A stretch of 64,000 nucleotides of DNA from Chrysomallon squamiferum (lineage: Eukaryota; Mollusca; Gastropoda; Neomphalida; Peltospiridae): NCBI GenBank assembly GCA_012295275.1, contig CM022677.1, positions 12,017,723-12,081,722 on the forward strand, given 5' to 3'. A model generated the notes under the pieces. That model searched no databases. It was not told the DNA's origin and saw only the letters and a list, made by a program, of their open reading frames with translations. Position numbers and translations under genes: made by a program. This document shows positions 47,046-60,344 of this stretch, piece by piece; the first letter of the stretch is position 1; each line of letters opens with the position of its first letter.

Positions 47046-49365
47046 ACAAACTACATACAACCTCTAAGATACTAGACACAATTCACAGACTCTTTGACAG
47101 CATAGTACGTGCCACAGCCCTTAAGATACTAGACACAATTCACTGGCTTGTACAGACTCTTTGACAGGATAGTACGTACCACTGCCTTTAACATACTAGA
47201 CACAATTCACTGGCTTGTACAGACTATTTGATACGATAGTACAAACCACTGCCTCTAAAATACCAGACAAAATTCAATGGCTTGTACAGTCTCGTTGACA
47301 GGATAGCACATACCAGAGTATCTAATATATTAAGCATCATACACTACACTAGATGAAAAGATATCGTTACTACAGGGTAGCTCATACCACATAAACTAAT
47401 ATTACTAGATATAGTGCTGTGAATGAAACAAATTGAGTCTCTGACAGGCACGACAAACCACAGCCTCTAACATACTAGACACAATTCACTGGCTTGTACA
47501 GACTCTTTGACAGGATAGTACATACCACAGCCTCTAACATACTTGACACAATTCACTGGCTTCTACAGACTTTCTCAGGATAGTACATATAACAGCCTCT
47601 AACATACTAGACACAATTCACTGGCTTGTACAGACTCTTTGACAGGATAGTACATACCACAGCCTCTAACATACTAGGCACAATTCAGTGGTTTGTACAG
47701 ACTCTTTAACAGGATAGCACATACAACAGCCTCTAACATACTACACTCAATTCACTGTCTTGTACCCTCTTTGACAGGATAGTACATACCACAGCCTCTA
47801 ACATACTAGACAAAATTCACTAGCTTGTACAGACTCTTTGACAGGATACTACATACACAGCCTTTAACATACAATATACAATTCACAGGCTTGTTCAGAC
47901 TCTGATAGGATAGTACGTGCCACAGCCCTTAAGATACTAGACACAATTCACTGGCTTCTACAGACGCTTTGACAGGATAGTACATACCACAGCCTCTAAC
48001 ATACTAGACAAAATGCACTGGTTTGTACACTCTTTGCCAGGATAGTACATATCAAAACCTCTGACATACTAGACACAATTCTCTGGCTTGTACAGACTCT
48101 TTGACAGGATAGTACATACCACAGCCTCTAACATACTAGACAAAATTCACTAGCTTGTACAGACTCTTTGACAGGATACTACATACCACAGCCTTTAACA
48201 TACTAGACACAATTCACTGGCTTGTTCAGACTCTGACAGCATAGTACGTGCCACAGCCCTTAAGATACTAGACACAATTCACTGGCTTGTACAGAATCTT
48301 TGACAGGATAGTAAAAACAACAGCCTCTAACATACTAGACACAATTCACTGGCTTGTACAGACACTTTGACAGGATAGTACATAAAACAGCCTAGAACAT
48401 ACTACACACAATTCACTGGATTCTACAGACTCTTTGACAGGATAGTACATGTGATGCCTCTAACATACTGGACACAATTCTCTGGCTTCTACAGCCTCTT
48501 TGAAAGGATAGTACATATCACAGCCTCTAACATACTAGACACAATTTACTGGCTTGTACAGACTCTTTGACATAATATTACATATAACAGCCTCTAACAT
48601 ACTAGACAAAATTCACTAGCTTGTACAGACTCTTTGACAGGATACTACATACCACAGCCTTTAACATACAATACACAATTCACTGGCTTGTTCAGACTCT
48701 GACAGGATAGTACGTGCCACAGCCCTTAAGATACAAGACACAATTCACTGGCTTGTACAGACGCTTTGACAGGATAGAACATAAAACAGCCTCAAACATA
48801 CTACACACAATTCACTGGATTCTACAGACTCTTTGACAGGATAGTACATGTGATGCCTCTAACATACTAGACACAATTCTCTGGCTTCTACAGCCTCTTT
48901 CACAGGATAGTACATATCACAGCCTCTAACATACTGGACACAATTTACTGGTTTGTACCGACTCTTTGACATAATATTACATATAACAGCCTCTAACATA
49001 CTAGACACAATTCAGTGGCTTGTACAGAGTCTTTGACAGGATAGTACATACCACAGCCTCTAACATACTAGACACAATTCAGTGGCTTGTACAGAGTCTT
49101 TGACAGGATAGTACATACCACAGCCTCTAACATACTAGACACAATTCAGTGGCTTGTACAGAGTCTTTGACAGGATAGTACATACCACTGCCTCTAACAT
49201 ACTAGACGCAATTTACTGGCTTGTACAGACTCTTTGACATAATCTTACATATAACAGCCTATAACATACTAGACACAATTCACTGGCTTGTACAGAGTCT
49301 TTGACATAATAGTACATACAACAACCACTAACATAATACACACTGGCTTGTACAGCCTCTTCTTA
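47046..49365. repeat. 67-bp satellite array, about 34 copies
   Basis: The unit is built of ACAGCCTCTAACATACTAGA, CACAATTCACTGGCTTGTAC, AGACTCTTTGACAGGATAGT and ACATACC. Copies diverge by substitutions and small deletions. Some neighbouring copies (49000-49200) are nearly identical, which suggests recent local amplification. No coding frame persists. Confidence 0.95.
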
Positions 49366-50435
<1,070 letters not shown>

Positions 50436-52136
50436 ATGTGTATTTATATATGTAATGTATTTGTTATGTTTGTGTTTGTCATGGTGTTGCTTGTGAGTGT
50501 ATGCACACGCGTGAACATATCTATCTATGCATACAAAATGTTAACAAAAGTAATTACTGAAATAAAATTATAACTAGAAATTATGTTAGGAGGTTGGTGG
50601 AAATTATATGGAAGATATAGCAACTCCCCCCAGCTATGTTACCCACCACTATTAAAGTGTGTTCCCATGAGTATAATGTCAAATGAGTATAATTGCAAAC
50701 TGAAGTCTTTTTAAAGTGTTAGACAGAAAAGCTTCAAGCACTGACTGCTGCACGTTATATAGTTCAATAGTATAGTTCAAGACACTACGCCCAGCATACA
50801 GTGTTACTTACTGCTGTGTTTTGTACAGCAATTACTTCAAATAACGCAATTCAATATGAATAAAGACTTTTGTAGACTACTACGCCAGAAGCCTTTTTGG
50901 ATCCAGCACTGATTTAAAATGTTATCATTTCGTGTTGGGTAGATTGTACATAATGTGACTGCGCCCTTTCCTATTTTCACATCAAACTTCTGTTGCTCAT
51001 GAACTAACTGAGAAAATGAAATATTGTATTTGGTGCTTCGTAAACCAAATATAAAATTTCCCACTGAATTGTTTAAGTAATATTATGTCACGACTTTAAA
51101 AAGAAAACAACAATAATTAACAACTGAGGTTACAAGTGTAAATCACAAAATATTGTTGGATCAAAAGAAATTATCTTTACACCAAAACTAGCATGTAAGT
51201 AAACTAAGCTGAAATCAATAACATGACACCGAATCAATTTGTTTATCAAGTTTAAATGTTCTACAGAATTATCCAAACTGCAGTTAGAATTAAAATCTGT
51301 TTTCTTTGAAGATTCAGGTTTGTATTTTTTATAAAATCAGGAGCGTTTTAATGTTTTAACCATTCTGTTTTATACAATAAAGATCAGATTGTTTTGATGA
51401 TTTAGGTTTACTTAAGATATTTGAAATGTAAAACATACTAGGATGTATTCTAGAAGAAAAGAAATGGTTTAATTTCTTGTGGATAAATCAGCTCCCTTCT
51501 GTACCATTAGATATATTTTACAGTGATTTAGGGTAAGGCTTTCCTTGTGAAATGCTGTCTGTTACCTGTATTAATAATTTCAGTTTGCCTTCGAATTAAA
51601 AAAAAGTCAGAAATTAGTTGTCATAGTTCTCCTTTTCATATCCAGTGATATTCCGAAACATAATAAATGATCTCATTAGACATAATTTTACAAGTTATGG
51701 ATTTTCAAGTTATGTTTGTAAATTGGTGGTATACTATTCATTCAAATAACAGAGAATATGTAAACTTCTGTATCAGTACTCAAGTATTAAATCTAACGAA
51801 AAGAGATATTAAGAAATAAAAAAATAGCAAAATGTGGATGGTTGATTATTAAGGACAATATTAAAAAGCTAGTGTTTTCAAAAATCTGGATATCAAAATA
51901 ATGCAATATGCTTTATATAATGTTCTTTGAAGTTTGGACATACAGCAATTATATGATATTGCATAAAATGCTAGAAACACAAACATTTTTGGTTTAGAGT
52001 AGTTTCATAATGCGTATGTAGTGTATATGAATTGTCGATGATTATTGCTATTTTATTTTGGAGAAAAAAATTTGAACTTGCAACAAAAAATATGATTGAC
52101 ATATTTACTGAAATTTCCTTCACCACATATTGTCAG
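50436..52136. other. Non-coding interval upstream of the Ig receptor exons
   Basis: No exon, repeat array or RNA gene recognised. The minus-strand frame at 50837-51064 is without domain or splice support. Confidence 0.5.
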
Positions 52137-52309
52137 AAGCATATGGTTTAGAAATGGAACAAACTTTCAACACACAGGATTTAACTTGTCGTTGACACCT
52201 ACACATGAAGACAATGGAGTCTGGTACAAATGTTCAGCTGGGAATCTCTTCACAGACAGAAGTGGACAACAAATACCTGAATCTAATTCTCTTCACATCA
52301 ATGTATATT
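52137..52309 (+). CDS. Ig-domain exon, C-terminal half
   Basis: Acceptor ACATATTGTCAG and donor TATT/GTAAGT. IWFRNGT, then NLSLTPTHEDNGVWYKCSAG matches strand C (W) and the D-x-G-x-Y/W-x-C motif of strand F. The exon with the first cysteine is not seen upstream. Confidence 0.8.
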
Positions 52310-52704
52310 GTAAGTTGTTAACTAAATTTTGTTTTAATTCTTTTATATTTACTTATTTATTTATTTAATTATAATGTTATTTGTTTGTTTGATTGTTTGT
52401 TCATTATGACTTTCACATTAATTAAATAAGTAAGTAAATAATGTTAAAATTATTTATAAAGTTAGTTGAAGTAATATTTGATACTTCCATTGGATATGCT
52501 GATCTCATCCCTACAAATATTAAACAGAAACATGTACATACTAATTCATCTGCCTTTGATAATACTTTCTCATTATATAATAACTGTTATTCTGGCTTCA
52601 CGTTTATAGTTTTCTGTGGAATAATTCAAGTTCTGTACATTGTAAACTATGTTTTCTGTTTCCTCTTAGTTTATATTTTTTTACTTTTATTTCAATGTAT
52701 GTAG

Positions 52705-52965
52705 ATGCACCCAGAGTGAGAATTTTATCAGAGAGTCACATCAGAGTTGAACTTGGAAAACTTGTGATACTACGCTGTACAGCTGACAGTAATCCAGACA
52801 GTGTTGTATTTGAATGGCGAACTGGTACAAAACACCTCACTGACGGTTCTCTGTTTCAAATCTCCTCATTTCAACAGTCAGACCAAGGAGAGTACACGTG
52901 TTCAGCAACTTCAAAAACTTCTTTTAACACTTCAATGTCAGGATCTGCCAGTGTCACTGTTACAG
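52705..52965 (+). CDS. Ig-domain exon, complete C2-type
   Basis: Acceptor AATGTATGTAG and donor TTACAG/GTAACT. The domain contains VILRCTADSNPDSVVFEW, then SSFQQSDQGEYTCSATS and ends SASVTVTG: both cysteines, the core Trp and the D-Q-G-x-Y-x-C motif. Splicing from 52309 yields NVYYAPRV, the typical Ig linker. Confidence 0.9.
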
Positions 52966-53215
52966 GTAACTTTATTTACACTTTTTTCATGTCACCTTTG
53001 TTAGCAAGTACAACTGATTTTGTTATTGTTTCCATACCAGTCAGAACTAGCCAGTGTCAATTTTTATATTAGGACTTTAGTAAAATGTGGGTGCAGGTCT
53101 GTCTATATATGAATATAAACACGCACACACACAAACACACTCATATACATGTTATTCACATTTAAATATATTGCAGATGAAATTAAAACAACATAAATCA
53201 TTTTTCACGTTTTAG

Positions 53216-53518
53216 TTCTTGAATCAGCTCCTGAATGGTGATACTTCACAAATGTGTTAGAAACTTCAGTAGATCTCAAGTGGAAGTACAACACAAACAA
53301 GTTCACTCGATTCACTGTTGAACAACGCTTGTCTACTGAAGACCAGTCTATCAGTCTGCAAGTGTCAGACAATAAGACACACGACAAGACTTTTTCTTTA
53401 CACATTTCTCATCTCAAGTCCAATTCTTCCTACCACTTTCAAATTTACTCTTCTGCAAAGAAAAATGACAGCCGTTACTGTTTGACTCTTTGTACCACTT
53501 TAACAACAATAAATTGTA
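53216..53518 (+). pseudogene. FN3-domain exon with TGA
   Basis: Acceptor TTCACGTTTTAG and donor TTGTA/GTAAGT. LESAPEW, TGA (53239-53241), YFTNVLETSVDLKWKYN then HISHLKSNSSYHFQIYSSAK fits an FN3 domain (core W, L-x-x-N-x-x-Y-x-x-x-I/V). Length (303 nt) and 1-1 phase are normal for the module. Confidence 0.8.
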
Positions 53519-53834
53519 GTAAGTAAAATAGCATATACAGTTTTCGATTCTTCATCTAAACTTTCAGCAAAATATTTACTTTTATTTTTTTTCGTTATGT
53601 GTTTTTGTTTGTTTGTTTGTTTCTTTCTTTTTTTCTTTGGGTTTTTGGGTGGGTTTTTTTGCAGTACTTATTTACAGGTTCTGGTGAATCTAACATTGTC
53701 TAACTGTTTACGTTATTTAGTGAAAGATCTTTAGAAGAAAGAATTGTAATAATTATAAAAACAAATAAAGCAAACTTAAACGTTAAAGCGAATTTTTTAT
53801 TTATGTGTTGAACTTGTTATTGTAATTACTGTAG

Positions 53835-53941
53835 AAGAATCTTCGTCCATGGCACAATTGGAACTGGAATTGGTCTAGTAGCAGGAATACTTCTGCTCTG
53901 CTTTCGTGCAACAATTATTCTACTTATCCTCAGGAGAAGAG
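53835..53941 (+). CDS. Transmembrane exon
   Basis: After ATTACTGTAG the frame reads HGTIGTGIGLVAGILLLCFR then ATIILLILRRRG: a single hydrophobic helix with a basic stop-transfer end. The donor AAGAG/GTTACA is weak. The exon leaves in phase 1, matching the 30-nt exon that follows. Its entry phase does not match the FN3 exon. Confidence 0.7.
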
Positions 53942-54254
53942 GTTACACCATCCGTAGTCAGTTAAATTTTGAACTCATTCATTAGTTATTGTTTTGTTGT
54001 TTTGAATATTTCATATTTATTTTATTGTAGTTTTTAATTATTTATTTTAAAATTATCTTCTTTCTTACTTTTTATTTTGAATATTTTTTCTGTCTCAAAC
54101 TTCATGTGTGTGTGTGTGATTGTGTTCATTTATTTATTTGTATAATTGTTTCTTTCTTTTATCACTGGCCGTTTTAAAACAAATCAGATCCTATTATTTC
54201 AATGTAAGAGTACTTATTTAGCTTGTAAAATACAACTATAAATATATCTTACAG

Positions 54255-54284
54255 GTTCAGACAGCAAAAATGAAACTGAAATAA
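54255..54284 (+). CDS. 30-nt juxtamembrane exon
   Basis: ATCTTACAG / 30 nt / GTGAGT, coding GSDSKNETEI when joined in phase 1 to the TM exon. Confidence 0.55.
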   Translation, partial: VQTAKMKLK

Positions 54285-55158
54285 GTGAGTACTTTGTTAA
54301 AATATTTCTGATTACTACTGTGATAAGAAATATTCAGTGACTATTTACTATGTTACCTGCAGACCTTGTTTGAAATCGACACTATGTCTAAAGTGCATAA
54401 AAATATCATATCATTATTTATGTTTAAAATAAATTTTGCTGTAAACTTGTATCAGCATCGAATAAAATATCTGCATTGCTGCATTAACATAAATGTATCT
54501 GCAAAGTATGTGATTGTCTCGTTAATGAAATGCTGCTAAAACCAAATATACTTGAATGAGATACCAGTATATTTTTGTTATTATGTTTCACAGATATCAA
54601 GACGTATCTATGGGTTCAGTCCAGGAAACAGCTGTTCGTTCAGGTAAAATAAGAAACCCAGTGTTTTGAATATCTTTTTTAGATCCTAGTTTTACTAGAG
54701 CACTTTCCTTTGCAAAGAAGTTGTCTCTATAATACATAAAACGATACAAATTGAAGTAGATCTTGAAACACAAGTCAAGATGATTGCGGAAACTCAAAAT
54801 GAGATGCCAATTTTTCATACACATTAACGAATCTTATGCTTAAACCCATACACACAAAGAGGCAGACAGGTACATACAATCATATATTTTATTAATTTCG
54901 TGAAGAGCTTGAACAATTAATAAGTAATTTCAACAAAGACTGAAATAACATTATCAGGTTTGTTTTATATACAATAGTTTTGTAAATTCAAAGAAACTGC
55001 AGTAAATTAAATGAACTAAAAATAAGCGCTTAAGATTTTTTTCCAAATGCCGGTAACAATTTCTGTAATAAATATTTTCTAGAAAATATAACGGAAAAAT
55101 ACTTTATCAAAATGTGTACAAAGAAAATGTGTTTATGAAAATATTAATAAATTTATAG

Positions 55159-55247
55159 AACATTCTCAAATACCTACAACTCAGTACAATCACGTGATGC
55201 ACCTGCGTATGAAAAGCTGAAGGTGTCTGATAACAGACCGAGTTCAA
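55159..55247 (+). CDS. Candidate cytoplasmic-tail exon with tyrosine motifs
   Basis: Acceptor AAATTTATAG and donor TTCAA/GTAATA. The frame TFSNTYNSVQSRDAPAYEKL continues to KVSDNRPSS. PAYEKL and NTYNSV are candidate SH2-binding tyrosines (YxxL/V). A preceding exon (54594-54643, YQDVSMGSVQETAVRS) shows a similar style. Confidence 0.5.
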
Positions 55248-57841
55248 GTAATAACATTTATTTAGAATTATTCACTTTTATTTATCATATTAAAATTTAT
55301 CCAACAACGATGACAATTGATAATAACTTATTCCTATGTTGAAATAAAATTTGTATTTGTAAAGAAAATCTGAAATGTTTTTATTCCCTATTCGTTATCA
55401 AGAGTTTTATATGCCAATACTACTAATAATAATAATGATGATGATGATGATGATGAATAATCATAAGCATATTTTTGAAACGTGTTAGAAATCAGACTTG
55501 AAGCTATACATAACAAATGGATTTTCACGTGCTGAGAACGATACAAAACTAAAACAGCATCTAAATCAGGACTTTGATTTGTTGTAACTTTTGTTTAATT
55601 AATCTCTTATCAAGACGATAGACCTAAAGGGATGCAACTCTTGTCTGATATATTACAACGTTTTCAAGTTAACTGGAGATTACGATTTGCCTGATCTAGA
55701 AACATATTCTATAATTATAACAAAACCCAAAAGTTTTTATTTTGGTTTTCTCTTTGTACCATTGAATATGTGTGGGCTTTTTTTTTAAGACAAAATTCAA
55801 ACAAAATATATTGTCCATTATAAAGAAAGTTTCTAGGTTATGTATGTTTCCAGAATGTGTACACGTGCATGTTAATTTAATAATTTTATATTATTATACA
55901 AATACAAACACGTCACATGGAACGATTATCATAAATATGATACGTGATGTAAGATGAAAAGAACTCAACTGATAAATAGAAAGAATATAATAAACCAAAC
56001 TATAATTAGATTATTTATTAATATTCAAAACATTTAAATTTAAATTGTATTTAATAAATAGAAACGTTGCAGATAAAGTTGTATCACTTTAAGTAAATCA
56101 GTTAATAGCAAATGAAATTTGGCAATTGTGTTCTGTTACTTTAACGAAAGGATATAATAAAATAAAGTGAAATGAATAAATATGAAAATTGTAGTCGCTT
56201 TTATACAATGACAGCGATGTACTAATGATGCGACACAATAATTTAACATATTTACTTAACATGTTTGCTGGGGGGCTTTCCGCAACAGTCATGAAACAAT
56301 GATGCTATAATACGTACTTCCCTTCATTCTATAAACATGTGCTTAATTAATTTTCATAGCTAACACTAGATTGACCGAGAATAATTTTATCAAAGTCAGA
56401 AAGAAGTAGTCTCTCTATAATAGAGAGAGCGCTGTAGTAATAACGTGACACAATAAAATAACGTACAGAGAGCACAACTCATTCACCCGTAGAAAAGAGG
56501 TTTAGTCACAACATACTAAACATTATTGTGAATAAAATTCATGTACACAAAACGCAAAACCTTCATTCAGTTTGTGTCCCGGTTAGAGCTGGTTTTGTGT
56601 TCAAACAACTTAAACTTTTGTCACTATGTAATTATGTAAACTGCACGACATATTATGACAAGTGAGTGAATCGTGCTGTGAAAACCCAGTTTTAACTAAA
56701 CTGTTCCGAATGAGGTAAATATTACAGTATGCAACGTATTTGAATATTTTAAAAAATGATCTTCATTTCGGAAAATACAATGTTGACTCATAACTATAAT
56801 TGTCGATCTTTTTAAACAAATACCATTTTTAAAATACCTCGATTATTATAGGGACCGTTCTGAAATGAGATTATCTCTAACAAAGCATGCTTCATAATAA
56901 TTATATCATTCCTTGTATTCCAAATACTAAGTCTCAGTTTTCTAAATGATGATATATATTTAGAAAGGATACATTATAAAAATCTGGCCGGTAATTTGTC
57001 TTTTTTCCTTTTTTCTTCGTTTTTTACGTGAACAGTATAAAATAAACTCCTCAAAATCTTCACAGATTTTTTGCTCAAAGCCTTCAAGACACAGTCTCTA
57101 CTTATGATCATGCCGAGAAGTGATATGGCTAAACAACTTTGATTATGATTAACAAAGGTGAGGTAAAGTGAGACAGTGTAAACTGCTCCCTCAATGCGGA
57201 TTTAATCTCGTAAATATAAATATAAACCAAAGAGACAGTAGCAGCTACAATAAATTATACAATGGGCGCACTGGGAAGAATTTGTCTTGTTATCTATGAT
57301 ACCTCGGCTCTGCACTTTCCGTCAATAGCCCCTTTCTACTTACAACACTTGTAGCATTGCTATATTGTTAGGAATCTCAAAACGCTCTCCTAATTACCTA
57401 TGAGAGCGGTACGCTTTGCTCGCTCTATAAGTTATACGCCTCTTTTCGCTCTGCAAATAATCACATGAAAAGATTTCTTCGCGCTGATCTATAGAAATAG
57501 CCTGAATAGTGGACACACCGAAGTTCTTTTGCAAATTATCGTTTAGAAAAAAATGTATGTCGTACACCTATTTTATTTTATTTTTATTTTACGAAGATCA
57601 GTTAACGTATCATTAATTAGTAATCACATTTGTATGACTCATCAATAATTTTATTTTATGACAACGACAACAACAACTGTAATAATAGATTATGCAGTAT
57701 CATATTCACATGAAAACACATCAAGTTGAGCTTTTATTTTTTATTACGATCTTGTGAAATGCAATGTTCTGCAGTGCTAGAGAAATGTACAGTGGCAGTT
57801 TGAGATGTTGTAGTGTTACAACTCACTGACACACACTGCAG
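55248..57841. other. Intron or intergenic interval with a dispersed repeat
   Basis: Holds a short (ATG)n run near 55437-55457 and, at 56405-56525, a repeat related to 59595-59705 (GCTGTAGTAATAA, GTGACACA, ACAACTC, CACCCGTAGAAA, TTTAGTCACAACAT). A CpG-richer but featureless stretch is at 57240-57480. Confidence 0.5.
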
Positions 57842-57973
57842 AACTTTACAAAGAGCAAAGCAAGGTAGTGAGAAACTAGGTCAGATTCCAGAAAATGTCA
57901 GTTTGGATCGTTTCTACAGTAATGTTATTCCAGATAATGGTGATCTTCTCCCTGACTGTGAACAGTATTTTAG
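57842..57973 (+). CDS. Candidate tail exon (DRFYSNVIPDNGDLLPDCEQ)
   Basis: Acceptor CACACTGCAG and donor TTTTAG/GTAAAG. The frame reads LQRAKQGSEKLGQIPENVSL then DRFYSNVIPDNGDLLPDCEQ with no stop. YSNV is a further tyrosine motif. Membership in the upstream receptor gene is an inference from strand and style. Confidence 0.5.
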
Positions 57974-58483
57974 GTAAAGTATTTGTTTTCTTTGTAGCCT
58001 CTTCTTCAGTATTAATTTATTAATTTTTTTTATTAATTTATTTTCTTCTAGATTTAGATTAAAACATTATTGTCAGCTAATGAGGTCGCATAATTAGACT
58101 GGATCCAGTTAAAGAAAGACGAGTATGCTTTGGTACCGAGACTAGAAAAAATCATTTAATAATGCAACTTTATTGTGTGTTTTTCATATCAAAATATCAG
58201 CAAATTACAAATAATTATCACAGACATCCACCGCAAGTCTAACTTCACTTTCGTCTACAAACTAAAATAGATCTACTTGCTGTTATTTTAAAATTTATCT
58301 GAAATTATACAAAATACTTCTAGCCACAGTGTATATGAAAACATGTTCAAACAAGTGTTTATATTAAACATAGTTTCGCTATGTTTGGATAATTTTCGTG
58401 GAAATTCTGATTCGTCAGTTCTAATCATTTTAAATAAATCTAAAATTAAGATTATTATCATCCTCCTCCCTCTCCAGCTCCTC

Positions 58484-58486
<3 letters not shown>

Positions 58487-58542
<56 letters not shown>
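58487..58542. repeat. (ATT)n microsatellite
   Basis: About 19 ATT units. A second, longer ATT array with poly(T) lies at 59365-59455. Confidence 0.95.
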
Positions 58543-58543
<1 letters not shown>

Positions 58544-58874
58544 TGTGTCGAAGATACATAATATTGTCATTGTTTAACGTAAAACGCTGTTATCTATAAG
58601 ACAGTTTCATTAGACACATTTCTTTTCCGCAAACTTACTAAAGATTTTTGTTATCATACTGATTCTTACATATATGCAATCCTGAGATTATCTAGTCTCT
58701 ATATACCGAAAAGATAAAATAACGACAAGTATTAAATAAATATGTCTTCATAATTATAATCAGTAAATAAACTTAGCTGCCGATGTCTGCAAATCATTAA
58801 AGATTTCTCACTGTCCAAAGGAAAATATGCGATGAGGAATTCTAAAGGAAATTTTTTAATGTTTTAGTTACGTT

Positions 58875-59130
58875 AATTAGCGGCCAAGATAAGACACGTT
58901 TTGTGTGACAAACTAACTACCCGAGTAGCTACTTCTTTCTTTAATTCCGCGGATTTCACCGACGTCCGCAGTAATCTAATACACGGGCTTCGCGGCTGAG
59001 ACGAGGCGAGTTCAAGTCTGGTTCGGGAAGCGACAAGCGGGCGGTTGACAAGTTTGATGAACTTGGAGGTCAAAGGACAGACCTTGACACTGTGGCCTTT
59101 CTTTGACACGCAGTGATAGCGTCATTAGGT
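58875..59130. other. CpG-rich segment with a B-box-like motif, possible SINE remnant
   Basis: It contrasts sharply with its AT-rich flanks (GGCTTCGCGGCTGAGACGAG). It contains GAGTTCAAGTC, close to the RNA polymerase III B-box of tRNA-derived SINEs. No clear A-box or tail was found. The 78-codon minus-strand frame across it has no recognised domain. Confidence 0.3.
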
Positions 59131-59154
59131 AGCGTAAGTTAAGTTGTATAGGCC

Positions 59155-59218
<64 letters not shown>

Positions 59219-59362
59219 TATACATAAATAAACTGCACTCCTTCTGATGTATTATTTATCTATTATTATACATACATCGCACAATTTATAACTGACCAGT
59301 CCTTGTCACACTGTTTTATTCCCCTAGACAATTAGCACTTTAAACACTTTATTATCAGTAAC

Positions 59363-59432
<70 letters not shown>

Positions 59433-59594
59433 TTTTTTATTTTTTTTTTTTTTATTTTGGCATGATTACAGTGGTAAAGTTACTTCACTGTAGTGCCTCT
59501 TTTCCTTAATGTCATAAGAATTTTTTTATTTTATTTAATGGTTACTCCAAGTCTGACTGATAAACTTTATACAGCTTAGATTAAAATAGAACCT

Positions 59595-59705
59595 ACACTA
59601 TGGCTAGAGTGCTGTAGTAATAATGATGTGACACAGCAACTCAACCTAGATAAAGTACAACTCGTGTACCCGGAAGAAACACGTTTAGTCACAACATTCA
59701 CAATG
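59595..59705. repeat. Dispersed repeat related to 56405-56525
   Basis: Same order of blocks (GCTGTAGTAATAA, GTGACACA, ACAACTC, GAAGAAACACGTTTAGTCAC), direct orientation. Confidence 0.65.
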
Positions 59706-60344
59706 GCGCTGTTGAGATATTTACTTGTTTCTCTTACGATTATCAGATCAGCAGATAGGTTTTTTAAAGTTTTACGCTAGAAAAAAAGTCGCCTGACATT
59801 TATGTAACACTAGCCTGTACGCTGAGACTCAACCTGTGTTATTTATTTCATATAATTAATGTTTGGTTCTTCATTGTGAAATAATTTTTGTGATATTAGA
59901 GAGACATATTCAAGTTTTCCGAATGTTTCATACTTTGGATAAAAACTTGTATGTTTTTTGTTAGTGTTATTTGTCACGGACCGTTCTCTGTACGCCTACA
60001 GAACAGAGAAACAATAATCACTATTTCCTATTCTACGACTGTCAGTATTTAATATTAATTTATAAAGTAATCTGAGGTGAGTATGTTCCAACAAGATAAA
60101 TTAAGATTACTGCCTCCTGCTCGGAGCTTTGTTAAAACTGGTAACTCTATTGTCATGTAATATGACCATATATGGCAACTGCTACCTGGAGTTTATAGGA
60201 AACATTCTCAGAATATAGAGGTTATTCTCTGCCCTTTATAGTACAAGACTTTAGTTAACTGTTAATAAAGATGGTGACACTTTTTGTGAGGTTTCTGTTT
60301 TCGTTTGTTATGATATTTCAATTTCGTATTGATTAAATATAATA

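Larger units (their letters stand above)
52137..57973 (+). pseudogene. Ig-Ig-FN3-transmembrane receptor gene with an in-frame TGA
   Basis: Single-pass cell-surface proteins of this architecture act in adhesion or recognition. Exons: partial Ig (52137-52309), Ig (52705-52965), FN3 (53216-53518), transmembrane (53835-53941), a 30-nt exon (54255-54284) and candidate tail exons (54594-54643, 55159-55247, 57842-57973). The extracellular junctions all keep phase 1, the usual phase for Ig and FN3 modules. TGA at 53239-53241 follows TGG in the FN3 exon. The TM exon enters in phase 2 whereas the FN3 exon leaves in phase 1, so an extra exon, alternative splicing or decay is implied. The first exons (signal peptide, first half of Ig 1) are not found. 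Several tail tyrosines suggest phosphorylation-based signalling, which is inferred only. Confidence 0.7.

Noticed and set aside
47046-49365. CRISPR-like array
   Set aside because: Units are contiguous 67-bp tandem copies without unique spacers, in a eukaryotic context.
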